Part shown: positions 7,713-14,933 of the stretch, in pieces
Position numbering within the stretch: position 1 is the first letter of the stretch
Layout of the letters: each line of letters starts with the position of its first letter
NCBI GenBank assembly: GCA_038213005.1
Contig: JBBQTU010000064.1
Coordinates: forward strand, 1 to 18,061
Reading direction: 5' to 3'
Length of the DNA: 18,061 nt
Origin: JBBQTU01 sp038213005
GTDB lineage: Bacteria; Planctomycetota; Phycisphaerae; Tepidisphaerales; Tepidisphaeraceae
Position numbers and translations under genes: made by a program
The notes under the pieces: model-generated
The model's input: the letters and a program-made list of their open reading frames with translations, nothing else
Databases searched by the model: none
Told to the model about the DNA's origin: nothing

Positions 7713-8816
7713 CTACTTCAGCTTTTGCTGTATCGCCTTGAGCGAGTCCAGATTCGCATCGAGCGATGTCTGAGTCTGCTCGCGAGCGGCTATCAGGCGC
7801 TTTCGCTTGTCCTGATACTCCCGCTGAATCGCATCCAGGGTCTGATCGCGGGCGTGGGCATCTCCATTCTGTTGATAGGCATCTTCGGCCTGTTTTTTCA
7901 GGGTCTTACGCTGGCTGTCGAGATTCGCCAGGCCCTGGTCCATTTGCTGCAGCGACAGGCGCTGGGCCTTGATCTTCTCGATGAGCTGGTCGATTTCCTT
8001 TGCGTGCTCGCGACTGAACCGGATCTTCTCCTGCTGGGCGCGGAAGGCATCGGCCGCCTGGCGCATGATCTGCCCGCCCCGGTCGCTGGCGCTGGTCCAC
8101 CCATCGGAGAGGCCCATCTTCCGGGCGACCTGGTCCATCGTGGTGCAGACGCCTTGGGCATAGCCGAACTCCACCGCATTGGTGGGGTCGAAGGTGAGCA
8201 GTTGGCCGGGGCGTTTGATCCACTGCGAGTCAGGCCCGACGCGGTTCAGTCCCACGCGGACGGGCACGCCAGGGGATGCGTAGAGACTGAGGTCCGGCTC
8301 GATCATCCCCAGTGCCACCAGCGGTTGACGCCCGGCGACCCTACAGGCTTCCACGAGACTGCGTCGCAGCGCCGCTCGAAGTTGCTCGGTCTGCTCTACG
8401 GTTAGCGGCCGCCCGTTCAACTGCTCAGGCAACACCAGCGAGGCGGCGCCTTCTCCGTAGAGATAGATGCGGCGGCAGGCGAAGCTCAATGCAACCGACG
8501 GACCCATTGCCCTTTTGACCATAGCGATCGTCTTGAGGTCCGGGTGTCGTCCCAGCAGTGCGATAATATGCTCGGCTTCGAGCAGGTTGCCGCCGTCGGA
8601 GTCGAGCAGCAGGACGACGTAGTCGGCCTTGGCGTCGATGGCCGCGTTGAGAGCGGTGGAGAAGGCGTCGGCAGTCACCTCGCGCCCGAGCTGTCCGAAA
8701 ACGGGGATCGTGAAATAGGTTCGTAGCGGCACCGGCTGGGTCGTATCGGTGCCGGTGGCGATCGAGACGGCGACCAGCACCCACAAGGCTGCGTTAGCTA
8801 AGCAATATCCCCGCAT
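7713..8816 (-). CDS. Exported ClpP/NfeD-fold protein with coiled-coil tail, nucleophile apparently missing
   Basis: This 367-residue protein has a signal-peptide-like start (MRGYCLANAALWVLVAVS, then a short polar region), so it is probably exported. Residues 35-130 look like the ClpP/crotonase fold of NfeD- and SppA-type serine proteases: a strand at IPVFGQL, DSDGGN at 72-77, and RAMGPSVALSFAC at 102-114. In NfeD proteins the matching stretch is RAASAGALIALAC, so by hand alignment the nucleophile Ser falls on Gly105 here. Ser107 is the nearest Ser. Residues from about 255 to the end form a highly charged coiled coil (KEIDQLIEKIKAQRLSLQQM onward). The start at 8816 is chosen for the signal peptide and the Shine-Dalgarno GAGGTGG just upstream; the open frame continues 27 codons further 5'. 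It is the last gene of the minus-strand block; function unknown. Confidence 0.6.
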   Translation of the reverse strand: MRGYCLANAALWVLVAVSIATGTDTTQPVPLRTYFTIPVFGQLGREVTADAFSTALNAAIDAKADYVVLLLDSDGGNLLEAEHIIALLGRHPDLKTIAMVKRAMGPSVALSFACRRIYLYGEGAASLVLPEQLNGRPLTVEQTEQLRAALRRSLVEACRVAGRQPLVALGMIEPDLSLYASPGVPVRVGLNRVGPDSQWIKRPGQLLTFDPTNAVEFGYAQGVCTTMDQVARKMGLSDGWTSASDRGGQIMRQAADAFRAQQEKIRFSREHAKEIDQLIEKIKAQRLSLQQMDQGLANLDSQRKTLKKQAEDAYQQNGDAHARDQTLDAIQREYQDKRKRLIAAREQTQTSLDANLDSLKAIQQKLK

Positions 8817-9048
8817 GCGTCCACCTCGCAAAGTTGTCCCGGTCGCCAATGGATTATCGGCTGAGAGCGGGCGGAGGGCAATGGAAGAGTGCGCCACACG
8901 TGCGCCACACGCGTATCGTCCATCTTGTTGGCGTGGCGCAAGAACGCGACTACAAAGTCGCGTCTACGTAGAAGTAGAAGCGACTCTGTAGTCGCTTTCT
9001 GGCCGCCGCCACATGAGCAGGCCAAGCCCGCCACTCGCGAGTTGGCCG
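8817..9048. other. Intergenic spacer between the two minus-strand genes
   Basis: The spacer carries the second REP/BIME-like hairpin pair (8944-8997). Apart from the Shine-Dalgarno of the downstream gene (about 8821-8827, minus strand), I see no gene in it. Confidence 0.6.
8944..8997. repeat. REP/BIME-like head-to-head hairpin pair, copy 2
   Basis: The left hairpin is ACGCGACT, loop ACAA, AGTCGCGT (8944-8963). CTACGTAG follows at 8964-8971, then AA and a second GTAG (8974-8977). The right hairpin is AAGCGACT, loop CTGT, AGTCGCTT (8978-8997). Both stems are perfect 8-bp stems with 4-nt loops, and each hairpin is preceded by GTAG on its own strand. The left stem differs from copy 1 by a compensated outer pair. 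This is the textbook arrangement of two REPs in inverse orientation (a BIME). Confidence 0.82.
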
Positions 9049-9534
9049 CTACTGCAGCCGCAGAGGCTTGTCGTTGCGGTAGGTGCTGAGCAGGCTGGAG
9101 AACTGTTCAGTGAAGACGAAGTTATGCTCGGGGAACTGCAGCCCGGCCATATTCTGGTCGATGTGGCTGAACATGATCTCGATGTCGGCGACGATCGCCT
9201 GGCCACACCTCACCTGCCCAGAGGTTGATGCGCCCTGTTCGGAAAACTGTTCGATGCGGGCCTCGAAGGTGATGGTGTCGCCGGGGCGCACGAGCTGATG
9301 GAAGATGGCCTTGCCGACCTTGGCGAGGATCACCTTCTGCTTGAAGTCGGACGCCTCGCCTACCAGGATGCCGGCCGTCTGGGCCATGCCCTCGATGATC
9401 AGGCTGTGCGGCATGATCGGAAAAGCCGGGAAGAGATCGTGGAGATGCTCCTCGGCCAGGGTCACATTCTTGATGGCGGTGGCCGAGACCTTCGACTCAA
9501 ACTGAGTGAATTTGTCGATCCAGATCCAACGCAT
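9049..9534 (-). CDS. FabZ-like hotdog protein (3-hydroxyacyl-ACP dehydratase family)
   Basis: This 161-residue protein has the FabA/FabZ hotdog fold signature FPIMPHSLIIEGMAQTAG, with E48 at the acid position of the active site. FabZ enzymes normally read GHFPxxPxMPG. Here the aligned segment is DLFPAFPIMPH, so the catalytic His is Leu34 and the Gly after MP is His43. H30 and H32 are close by and could conceivably substitute. The later part (QLVRPGDTITFEARIEQF and an IVADIEIMF strand) fits the fold. It lies 120 bases downstream of an acyl carrier protein gene, so it probably handles acyl-ACP, as a dehydratase, a thioesterase-like enzyme or a binding protein. The start at 9534 (MRWIWIDKF) is chosen because the 17 upstream codons come from a repeat; no strong Shine-Dalgarno is present. 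Confidence 0.75.
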   Translation of the reverse strand: MRWIWIDKFTQFESKVSATAIKNVTLAEEHLHDLFPAFPIMPHSLIIEGMAQTAGILVGEASDFKQKVILAKVGKAIFHQLVRPGDTITFEARIEQFSEQGASTSGQVRCGQAIVADIEIMFSHIDQNMAGLQFPEHNFVFTEQFSSLLSTYRNDKPLRLQ

Positions 9535-9544
9535 GGGATACCAT

Positions 9545-9646
9545 GAAGCACGAAGTACGAAGTACGAAATCCGAAATGCGGACACAGAAAACGGAACACA
9601 CGAAAGCCGGTGCTGTTTCGGATTTCGTGCTTCGGGTTTCGGATTT
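9545..9646. repeat. 7-bp-phased CGAA repeat arms in inverted orientation
   Basis: The left arm (9545-9579) is a run of 7-bp units of type nnnCGAA: GCACGAA, GTACGAA, GTACGAA, ATCCGAA. The right arm (9616-9646) has the complementary phase: TTTCGGA, TTTCGTG, CTTCGGG, TTTCGGA. The arms can pair over about 20 bases around a centre of about 36 bases. The repeat fills almost the whole gap between the acyl carrier protein and FabZ-like genes. I recall similar sequence between genes in planctomycete genomes. Confidence 0.75.
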
Positions 9647-9654
9647 AGAGCCGC

Positions 9655-10041
9655 CTAGGTGGTCTTCACCTTGTTCTGGATGTAGTTGACCACGGTGTCG
9701 ACCGTGAACTGCATGTTGTTGATGTCCGGGTCGGTTTCGAGCTTGGCGAAGTCCATGTGCGGCATGCGCTTCTTGAGCTCGACCAGACCTTCAGCGGTGA
9801 CCTTATTGTCTTTGACGTAGAGCGGATTGCTGAAGATATCCTCGGGGAACATCTCGCCGCGTGGGATCTTGATGCCAAACGCCTTCTCAAGACGGAAGAC
9901 GATGTCGAGGAAGTCGATGCTCTCAGCGCCGAGATCGCCGCGGAGGGTGGACGTCGGCTTGACGTCATCATCGTCTACGCCCAGGGCGTCAACCAGGACC
10001 TCTTTCACCTTGTTATAGATCTCTTCGCGGGCAATCTGCAT
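9655..10041 (-). CDS. Acyl carrier protein, long variant
   Basis: This 128-residue protein should carry acyl chains on a 4'-phosphopantetheine arm. The attachment motif is GAESIDFLDIVFRLEKAFGI with Ser41 in an E-S-I context, where canonical FabD/FabF-type ACPs have D-S-L. Helix I (about 4-18) and the acidic loop VDDDDVKP are standard. A typical ACP ends near residue 78. This one has an extra stretch of about 45 residues after KIPRGEMFPEDIF, including NPLYVKDNKVTAEGLVELKK, before a helix III-like end (FTVDTVVNYIQNKV). The Shine-Dalgarno GAAGGAG, 8-9 bases before the ATG, fixes the start. It is followed by the FabZ-like gene. Because the sequence is non-canonical it may be a specialised ACP rather than the main fatty-acid one. 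Confidence 0.85.
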   Translation of the reverse strand: MQIAREEIYNKVKEVLVDALGVDDDDVKPTSTLRGDLGAESIDFLDIVFRLEKAFGIKIPRGEMFPEDIFSNPLYVKDNKVTAEGLVELKKRMPHMDFAKLETDPDINNMQFTVDTVVNYIQNKVKTT

Positions 10042-10069
10042 AAACTCGCTCCTTCTCTATCTGTCGCAG

Positions 10070-11104
10070 TCATCGATCGGAATACCGAGGCACGGGGGGT
10101 ATTGTGTGCCTCGCGAGCGATTTTTCAAGTTGCCGGGGCACCAGCACGAACCCAACCAACAGCCTGATGTTGATCCACGGCTTACGCTCCTGCCCCAGAT
10201 ACCGCTCCAGTCCGATGAACAGAAGCAGCGTTCCACCCAGCAGCAGCGGTACGCCTAACAGGATGGAAATGGCATCCGGCAAGGTGCCCCGCAAGACGAT
10301 AAGCAACACCCCCACAAGCTGCAGAGTATAGTCGGCCAGCCAGAACCCCAGCGCTGGTGCGGTGGACAAGGCCCCGGCCACGTTTCCGTTGGCATCCTTA
10401 AGCACGCGACACCACCAAGCCAGAAGACGTTTCTCGCCGTCCCGCCGTCGCTACCAGCTTTCCACGTAGATGACCCCTGTATCGCCGTGGAACAGGGGGT
10501 GAACGGTGTTGTAGGTGCCTTGCTGACCCTCGAAGAAGAAACCGGCTTCTTTTCCGAGCGCATCGTCCCCAAAGAACTCGAACCCCGCCCGATTCATCCA
10601 TGTATAGAACCTGTTGACATCCACCTCGGCGATGATGTCAGGAACTGCCTCCAAAATGGCTTCTTGACGCGAGGAGACGGCAGACAGCGCCTTCGCCTGT
10701 CGCTTGCAATCGGTGATGTCGCGGGCGATGCCAAACAGGCCGACCAATTCGCCCTGGGCGTCATACACCGGGCCTTTCGTCGACAGATACGTGCGCACGC
10801 CGTTGTCCGTCGTCGCTACATCCTCGAAGGTGCGTGGCCGGGCCAGCGCCAGCGTCAGACGATCGGCCTCCATGATTTGCCGGGCCTCGTCGGCCGGGAA
10901 CAGCGCTGTGTCGTCCTGCCCCAAAACCTGTTCGGCCGGCTTCTGGACCGTCCTGCAGACTGCCGCGTTGGCCAGCAGGTAGCGTCCACGGCGGTCGTTG
11001 ACGTAGATGGCATCGGAGGTGCCCTCGATGATCGCCGTCATCATGCTGAGGCTATGGTCCAGCATACGCACATTTCCGCCTGGTACTCCAGTAGACAAAG
11101 ACAT
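10070..11104 (-). pseudogene. Decayed PAS-domain sensor with in-frame amber codon and foreign membrane segment
   Basis: From the ATG at 11104, two PAS domains read in frame: about residues 14-125 (AIIEGTSDAIYVNDRRGRYL ... LFGIARDITDCKRQ) and from about 135 (AILEAVPDIIAEVDVNRFYT ...). A TAG stop at 10451-10453 interrupts the second PAS after YVESW. The same frame then continues with RRRDGEKRLLAWWCRVLKD and NGNVAGALSTA, the expected end of that PAS, so CAG to TAG is the likely lesion. Straight after GALSTA the sequence changes to FWLADYTLQLVGVLLIVLRG and further helices, which look like the N-terminal membrane part of a different sensor or GGDEF protein. There is no kinase, GGDEF or output domain. 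The promoter-like region upstream is intact. A short truncated PAS protein (217 residues) could still be made. Confidence 0.7.
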
Positions 11105-11138
11105 GCAGCCACCGTGCCCTTCGAGAAAGGTACAGCGT

Positions 11139-11178
11139 ATTATATTGGACCCAAGGGTGTATTTTCATCGCGGTCCAA
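11139..11178 (-). promoter_or_regulatory. Candidate promoter with inverted-repeat operator for the PAS gene
   Basis: On the minus strand a perfect TATAAT (complement of 11139-11144) lies 34 bases upstream of the ATG at 11104. Directly upstream of it, TTGGACC and GGTCCAA form a perfect 7-bp inverted repeat with a 20-bp centre (11145-11178), covering the -35 region and abutting the -10 box. The -35 hexamer is poor, which fits a regulated promoter. The bound factor is unknown. Confidence 0.45.
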
Positions 11179-11542
11179 CACGCGAAATTGCTGGGCGTGC
11201 TGTGTTACGTGGAGCGTAGTGCGATGTCAGCGGAGCTGGTCGAGCATGCTGAGCCCTGGCGTTGGGGAAGCCTCTGGGCAGGTGATCATGGTCCGGAACC
11301 CCTGCGACGGATTCTGTGCAACATTCTGTGCAACTGGCCGGTTGACCCGCCGGCCAATTGGCCGGAACATGTGAAGAAAGCCGATGGCGCGGAAGGAAGC
11401 CGCCTGTTTGGGCTTAGCGAGCGGGGTGAAGGGTCCTATGGTGACGTTGCGTGGGTGGCCGATACGGTGAAGCGTCCTGGTCTGGAACACACGGTTGGCC
11501 GCGAGGGCTTTCGAGGCCATAAGGCCACAGGATAGAATTGGC
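11179..11542. other. Intergenic region upstream of the CNNM gene
   Basis: Weak open frames cross this segment on both strands, but I recognise no protein in them. Two structured features stand out: a perfect 12-bp tandem duplication, ATTCTGTGCAAC twice (11311-11334), and a 16-bp perfect palindrome, CCGGCCAATTGGCCGG (11350-11365). A preceding TGGCCGG (11335-11341) could pair with the first arm of the palindrome instead. No obvious promoter or Shine-Dalgarno for the downstream gene is seen. Confidence 0.5.
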
Positions 11543-12568
11543 ATGTGGATTTCCCTGATGGCCGTTCCATTGCTGATCGCCGCCAACGCGTTTCTGGTGG
11601 TCTCTGAATACGCGGTGGTGGCGATCCGGCCACACCAGGTTGAAGGGTTCCGCAGACGCGGCCGGGTACGGCTGGCCCGGGCGATCGAACGGCTCAAGGA
11701 TGACCCGGCCAGCGCGATTGGCGCGATCCAGGTCGGGATCACCATGACCAACCTGCTGCTGGGCTGGATCGGCGAACCGGCGATGACCTGGCTGATTCTG
11801 CGGACATTCGCCCCGGTTGTGGAGCTTGCCCCCACGCTGCTGGAACCGGTCTCGACGGCACTGAGTTTTCTCCTGGTGACTTTCCTGACGGTCGTGTTCA
11901 GCGAACTATTGCCAAAGGCCTTGACGCTGCGGTTCGTGGTGGCCGCGGCGGCGGTCACCGTGATTCCGATCACGATCCTGCGAAGGATACTGGCTCCGCT
12001 TGTCTGGCTGATGAACAAGGCGGCCGACGCGGTGACGATCCCTCTGCGACTGGGCCGTGTGGAGGACATGGAGCAGACTCCCGTTACTGCGGACGAACTG
12101 CGTCATCTGGCGGCAGAAGCGGCCGAGAGCGGCGCGGTCACGCCGCGCACCAGCTTGATGATCGCCAATGCGCTTCGCATGCCGGGCAAACAGGCTCGCG
12201 AGATCATGGTGCACCGCTTCAAGGTCGATTGGGTCGACCTGAACCGCTCCATGGAGCAGAACCGCGAAGTGGTGGAATCGCGACTGCACACGCGTTTCCC
12301 TTTGTGCGAAGGCGGCGCGGACCACATCATCGGCATCATCACCGCCAAAGAGTTCGTCGAGGCCTACTATCAGCGGGCCGATCTCTCGGTCCTTCGGCTG
12401 CTGGCCCAGAAGGCGGCATTCGTTCCGGAATCGCTCCCGGTGGACCGCCTCATCGAAGCGTTTCACCAGAATCGGACGGAGATGCTGATCGTGGTGGACG
12501 AATACGGCACGGCACAGGGAATCGTGACCCTTCGCGATGTGGTGGATGAGTTGTTCGGCGAGAGTTGA
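11543..12568 (+). CDS. CNNM/CorC-type membrane protein (DUF21 plus CBS pair)
   Basis: This 341-residue inner-membrane protein belongs to the CNNM/CorC/hemolysin C group, whose characterised members export Mg2+ or Co2+. The N-terminal DUF21 domain (about 1-170) holds membrane segments at WISLMAVPLLIAANAFLVV, the TMTNLLLGWIGEPAM region and LSFLLVTFLTVVFSELLPKA; the SELLPK motif is typical. A CBS pair follows at about 200-340 (QAREIMVHRFKVDWVDLNRS ... EMLIVVDEYGTAQGIVTLRD), which usually binds an adenine nucleotide. The protein ends at VVDELFGES, right after the second CBS. The CorC/HlyC domain found at the C-terminus of many relatives is absent, and I see no continuation in other frames. MWISLM at 11543 is chosen because it starts just before the first helix; the 16 codons upstream look non-homologous. 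Confidence 0.85.
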   Translation: MWISLMAVPLLIAANAFLVVSEYAVVAIRPHQVEGFRRRGRVRLARAIERLKDDPASAIGAIQVGITMTNLLLGWIGEPAMTWLILRTFAPVVELAPTLLEPVSTALSFLLVTFLTVVFSELLPKALTLRFVVAAAAVTVIPITILRRILAPLVWLMNKAADAVTIPLRLGRVEDMEQTPVTADELRHLAAEAAESGAVTPRTSLMIANALRMPGKQAREIMVHRFKVDWVDLNRSMEQNREVVESRLHTRFPLCEGGADHIIGIITAKEFVEAYYQRADLSVLRLLAQKAAFVPESLPVDRLIEAFHQNRTEMLIVVDEYGTAQGIVTLRDVVDELFGES

Positions 12569-13089
12569 GCGGGCGTCAGGGGCTGGCCGCAGCAGCGCAG
12601 CATCGAAGCAGTGCATGGCCGGGGCCGGCGAGGGGCGGGAAAGCACATCGTGTGGCGGGAAGATGCTGCAGAATGTCGCGGCGCGACGTCCGCGCTCTGA
12701 TTCGGGGATTTGAGAGCCCGTCACTTGTTGGCGTTGCCGGCGGGTCCTCTCCGTTCTTGCGTTCTTTGACATCTCGGCGGTGGGAGTTGGTTTCCAGGGT
12801 CATGCGTTGGGCCGCCCTTTCAGGGCTTGTTTGTTGGTGGGCGGCCGGTAACCCAGGGCGTTGCCTCTCCACGGCGAGTCTACGACCTGGGCTGGCGTAT
12901 TGCGCCCCTTTGGGGCTGGACGGGTTGCTGACGCGGGATTGAGAAGCCTTGGTCGGCGCGAGATGGGCGGGGTCTGCCTGGGGTGCTCAACCGGGGGACT
13001 TACATCCCCCGCTCGCGGCGAGGTAGGCAATTCGCTGGTCGCCTCGGATCAATGGTGTCTGGTCCGGGCGGATGGTTCACCGGGTGTTG
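12569..13089. other. Intergenic region with hairpin repeats, no gene recognised
   Basis: Between the CNNM gene and the convergent glycosyltransferase gene there are 521 bases without a credible protein. It contains copy A of the three-hairpin repeat (12811-12919). It also has a perfect 7-bp hairpin, CGGGGGA, loop CTTACA, TCCCCCG, at 12992-13011. Reading frames crossing it are low-complexity products of these repeats. Confidence 0.6.
12811..12919 (+). repeat. Three-hairpin intergenic repeat, copy A
   Basis: There are three hairpins in order: GCCCT-TTC-AGGGC (12814-12826), a long-range CCCAGG ... CCTGGG pair (12852-12891), and GCCCC-TTT-GGGGC (12904-12916). The same three modules recur in reverse at 14976-15071 and in the same orientation, interrupted, at 15191-15531. 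The CCCAGGGCGTTGCC core is shared with copy C. Confidence 0.75.
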
Positions 13090-14796
13090 CTATCGGTCGT
13101 TTTTCAGGCGGTAGATGTAGATGTCGGGGCTGGTGAAGGCATCCTGCGGATATTTCTCGACGCACTTCCAGATGGGCGTATGCTTTTCCAGCAGTTCGCG
13201 GTAGAAGCTGACGGTGCGGGCGTAGTTGCCGGGGTATTCGTCGCTTGCGCGATTCCGGGGCTCCAGGAAGCGGTCGTAGAGGAGGCTGCTGATGACCACG
13301 TAGCACTCGCCCCGGCCGGGCAGTGACTTTGGCGTGCCGTAGTCGGCGGCGGCAAACGCGTGGTAAAGCCGCACATCCCGGCGCGCAGCGTCCAGAGGGC
13401 CGGCGTCCCTGGAAGATGAGCCCAGGCCGGCATACTCATCCGCGTAGACACTGGCGTTCTGCGGCAGATGTTCGATCAGCCAGGCCTTGGCTTTTTCGCG
13501 GCTGTCGTCGTGAAACTGGCGGGCGAAATCCAGGGTCTGGGGCAGTTGCATGAGGATGAAGACGTTGGCCAGGGCGATGATGAGCACTGCCTGAAGCCAG
13601 CGGCTGCCGTGGAGCAGTTGGACCATTCGCCCGGCCGACAGGGCGGCCAGAAGGTGCAGCAGGAGCACCGTGGGCATGGTGTATCGCGCGAACAGGATCA
13701 CGGTGAAGGAGACGAGGAGGGTGAATCCTGCGGCGAAGAGGATGAGTAGCGCCTGCCATCCCCAGCCGTAACGGTGGCCGACGACCAGGAGCACGGGCAA
13801 GGCGCCGGCGAGCACGAGGATGTGCCAGGGGCACTGGCGGATGGCGGTCGCCAGGACGTAGGTGTTGGGCTTGTCGGCGGTGATGCCGCGGTGCTCGCTG
13901 AGGCTGTGATCGGTCTCGCGTTCCAGGCCGTTTACGAATTGCGAATCGAAGGCTGATCGCCAGTCGCCCTGGCGCAGGGCCTGCCAATCGAAACCGTTGG
14001 GGTTGAGCGTGCGGTAGTTGATGGTGAGCGCGACGGTCACCAGGGCGGCGGTCACGAGCAGAAGGCGGAAGGGGAGCGACCACCATCGCCAGGCGGGAGC
14101 GAACAGGACCACCAGCACGGCCAGGGCGATGGTGCCCGCCCCGACGTATTTGCCGGAGGCGGCCAGGGCGCAAGCTGCGCCGAGGGCCAGCCACGCGGGG
14201 AACCTGGACCACCAGCGTTGGGTGTTCCAGACCCAGCGGGAGGTGAAGACGACGGCGGCGATGCCGACGGCGAGGGCGGCGTCTTCCTTCATGTAGTGGC
14301 TGTAGGTGAGCAGTTGCGGGCAGAGCCCGACGGCCAAGGCGCCGAAGATCAGGCCCGGGAGCCCGGCGGCGAGATAGGCGGCGGCGGCCAGGAGGGTGGC
14401 GGTTGCGGCGCCGAAGACGGCGGAGGTGTGCCGGCCGGCCTGCACGATGGAGAAAGAGTCGGCGGGGGTGTGGAACCAGCGTTGCCAGAGGAGCGTGCCT
14501 TCGAGGAGGAGTTGGGGGTGGTTGAAGTTGCGATAGGAACCTTCGGAGAGCACCTGCTGGACCTTGCCCAACTCATCGGGGTGCCAGGCGATGGGCATGT
14601 CATCGTCGCAGACGTAGAGGGAGTAGGCGCCGGAGAACGTGCCGGCCAGAAGGATGATGGCCAGCAGATGGCGCAGGAGGCGAGCCCACCACGGCGCCCG
14701 CGCCGGTATCCGCGTGGGCGTGGGAGGTGGGGGGGTGGCCAGCCGATCGTGGGAATCGGGGCTGGCGGGCTCGGGCTGTGGCGTCGGTTCGATCAT
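13090..14796 (-). CDS. GT39/GT-C-type membrane glycosyltransferase
   Basis: This 568-residue protein has the layout of GT-C glycosyltransferases that use lipid-linked sugars on the outer face of the membrane. A Pro-rich cytoplasmic N-terminus (about 35 residues) is followed by the first helix (ARLLRHLLAIILLAGTFSGA). The first periplasmic loop holds WHPDE with D74-E75, the usual catalytic acidic pair, and FNHPQLLLEG. A second acidic motif, SHYMKEDAALAV, lies near residue 165. About ten helices follow, including WWSLPFRLLLVTAALVTVAL and VLLLHLLAALSAGRM. The last 150 residues are soluble (VYADEYAGLGSSSRDAGPLD ...). The acceptor, protein or lipid, cannot be told. The start is uncertain: MIEPTPQPEP at 14796 avoids a 17-codon extension without homology, but has only a weak ribosome site. 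It stands alone, convergent with the CNNM gene. Confidence 0.75.
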   Translation of the reverse strand: MIEPTPQPEPASPDSHDRLATPPPPTPTRIPARAPWWARLLRHLLAIILLAGTFSGAYSLYVCDDDMPIAWHPDELGKVQQVLSEGSYRNFNHPQLLLEGTLLWQRWFHTPADSFSIVQAGRHTSAVFGAATATLLAAAAYLAAGLPGLIFGALAVGLCPQLLTYSHYMKEDAALAVGIAAVVFTSRWVWNTQRWWSRFPAWLALGAACALAASGKYVGAGTIALAVLVVLFAPAWRWWSLPFRLLLVTAALVTVALTINYRTLNPNGFDWQALRQGDWRSAFDSQFVNGLERETDHSLSEHRGITADKPNTYVLATAIRQCPWHILVLAGALPVLLVVGHRYGWGWQALLILFAAGFTLLVSFTVILFARYTMPTVLLLHLLAALSAGRMVQLLHGSRWLQAVLIIALANVFILMQLPQTLDFARQFHDDSREKAKAWLIEHLPQNASVYADEYAGLGSSSRDAGPLDAARRDVRLYHAFAAADYGTPKSLPGRGECYVVISSLLYDRFLEPRNRASDEYPGNYARTVSFYRELLEKHTPIWKCVEKYPQDAFTSPDIYIYRLKNDR

Positions 14797-14933
14797 CAAC
14801 GGATCCGGAATCCTTGTCTCGTGGCGCAGACGGCGGCCGCGGGACATCCCCTGGTCTGCCTGGCGATAGTCTATGAGCCCGCCCCATTTGTACCAGATAC
14901 CCGGCCGCGTGTTGAGAGAGCGGGGAGGATGGC

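Noticed and set aside
7629..8405. 258-codon plus-strand open frame opposite the ClpP/NfeD-fold gene
   Set aside because: It starts in a C/G-rich hairpin repeat and is antisense to a gene with a signal peptide, conserved fold markers and a good ribosome site.
10451..10453. TAG in the PAS gene as a recoded (pyrrolysine or readthrough) codon
   Set aside because: No pylT-like tRNA or readthrough structure is visible, and the downstream part is itself fused to an unrelated membrane segment, so gene decay is simpler.
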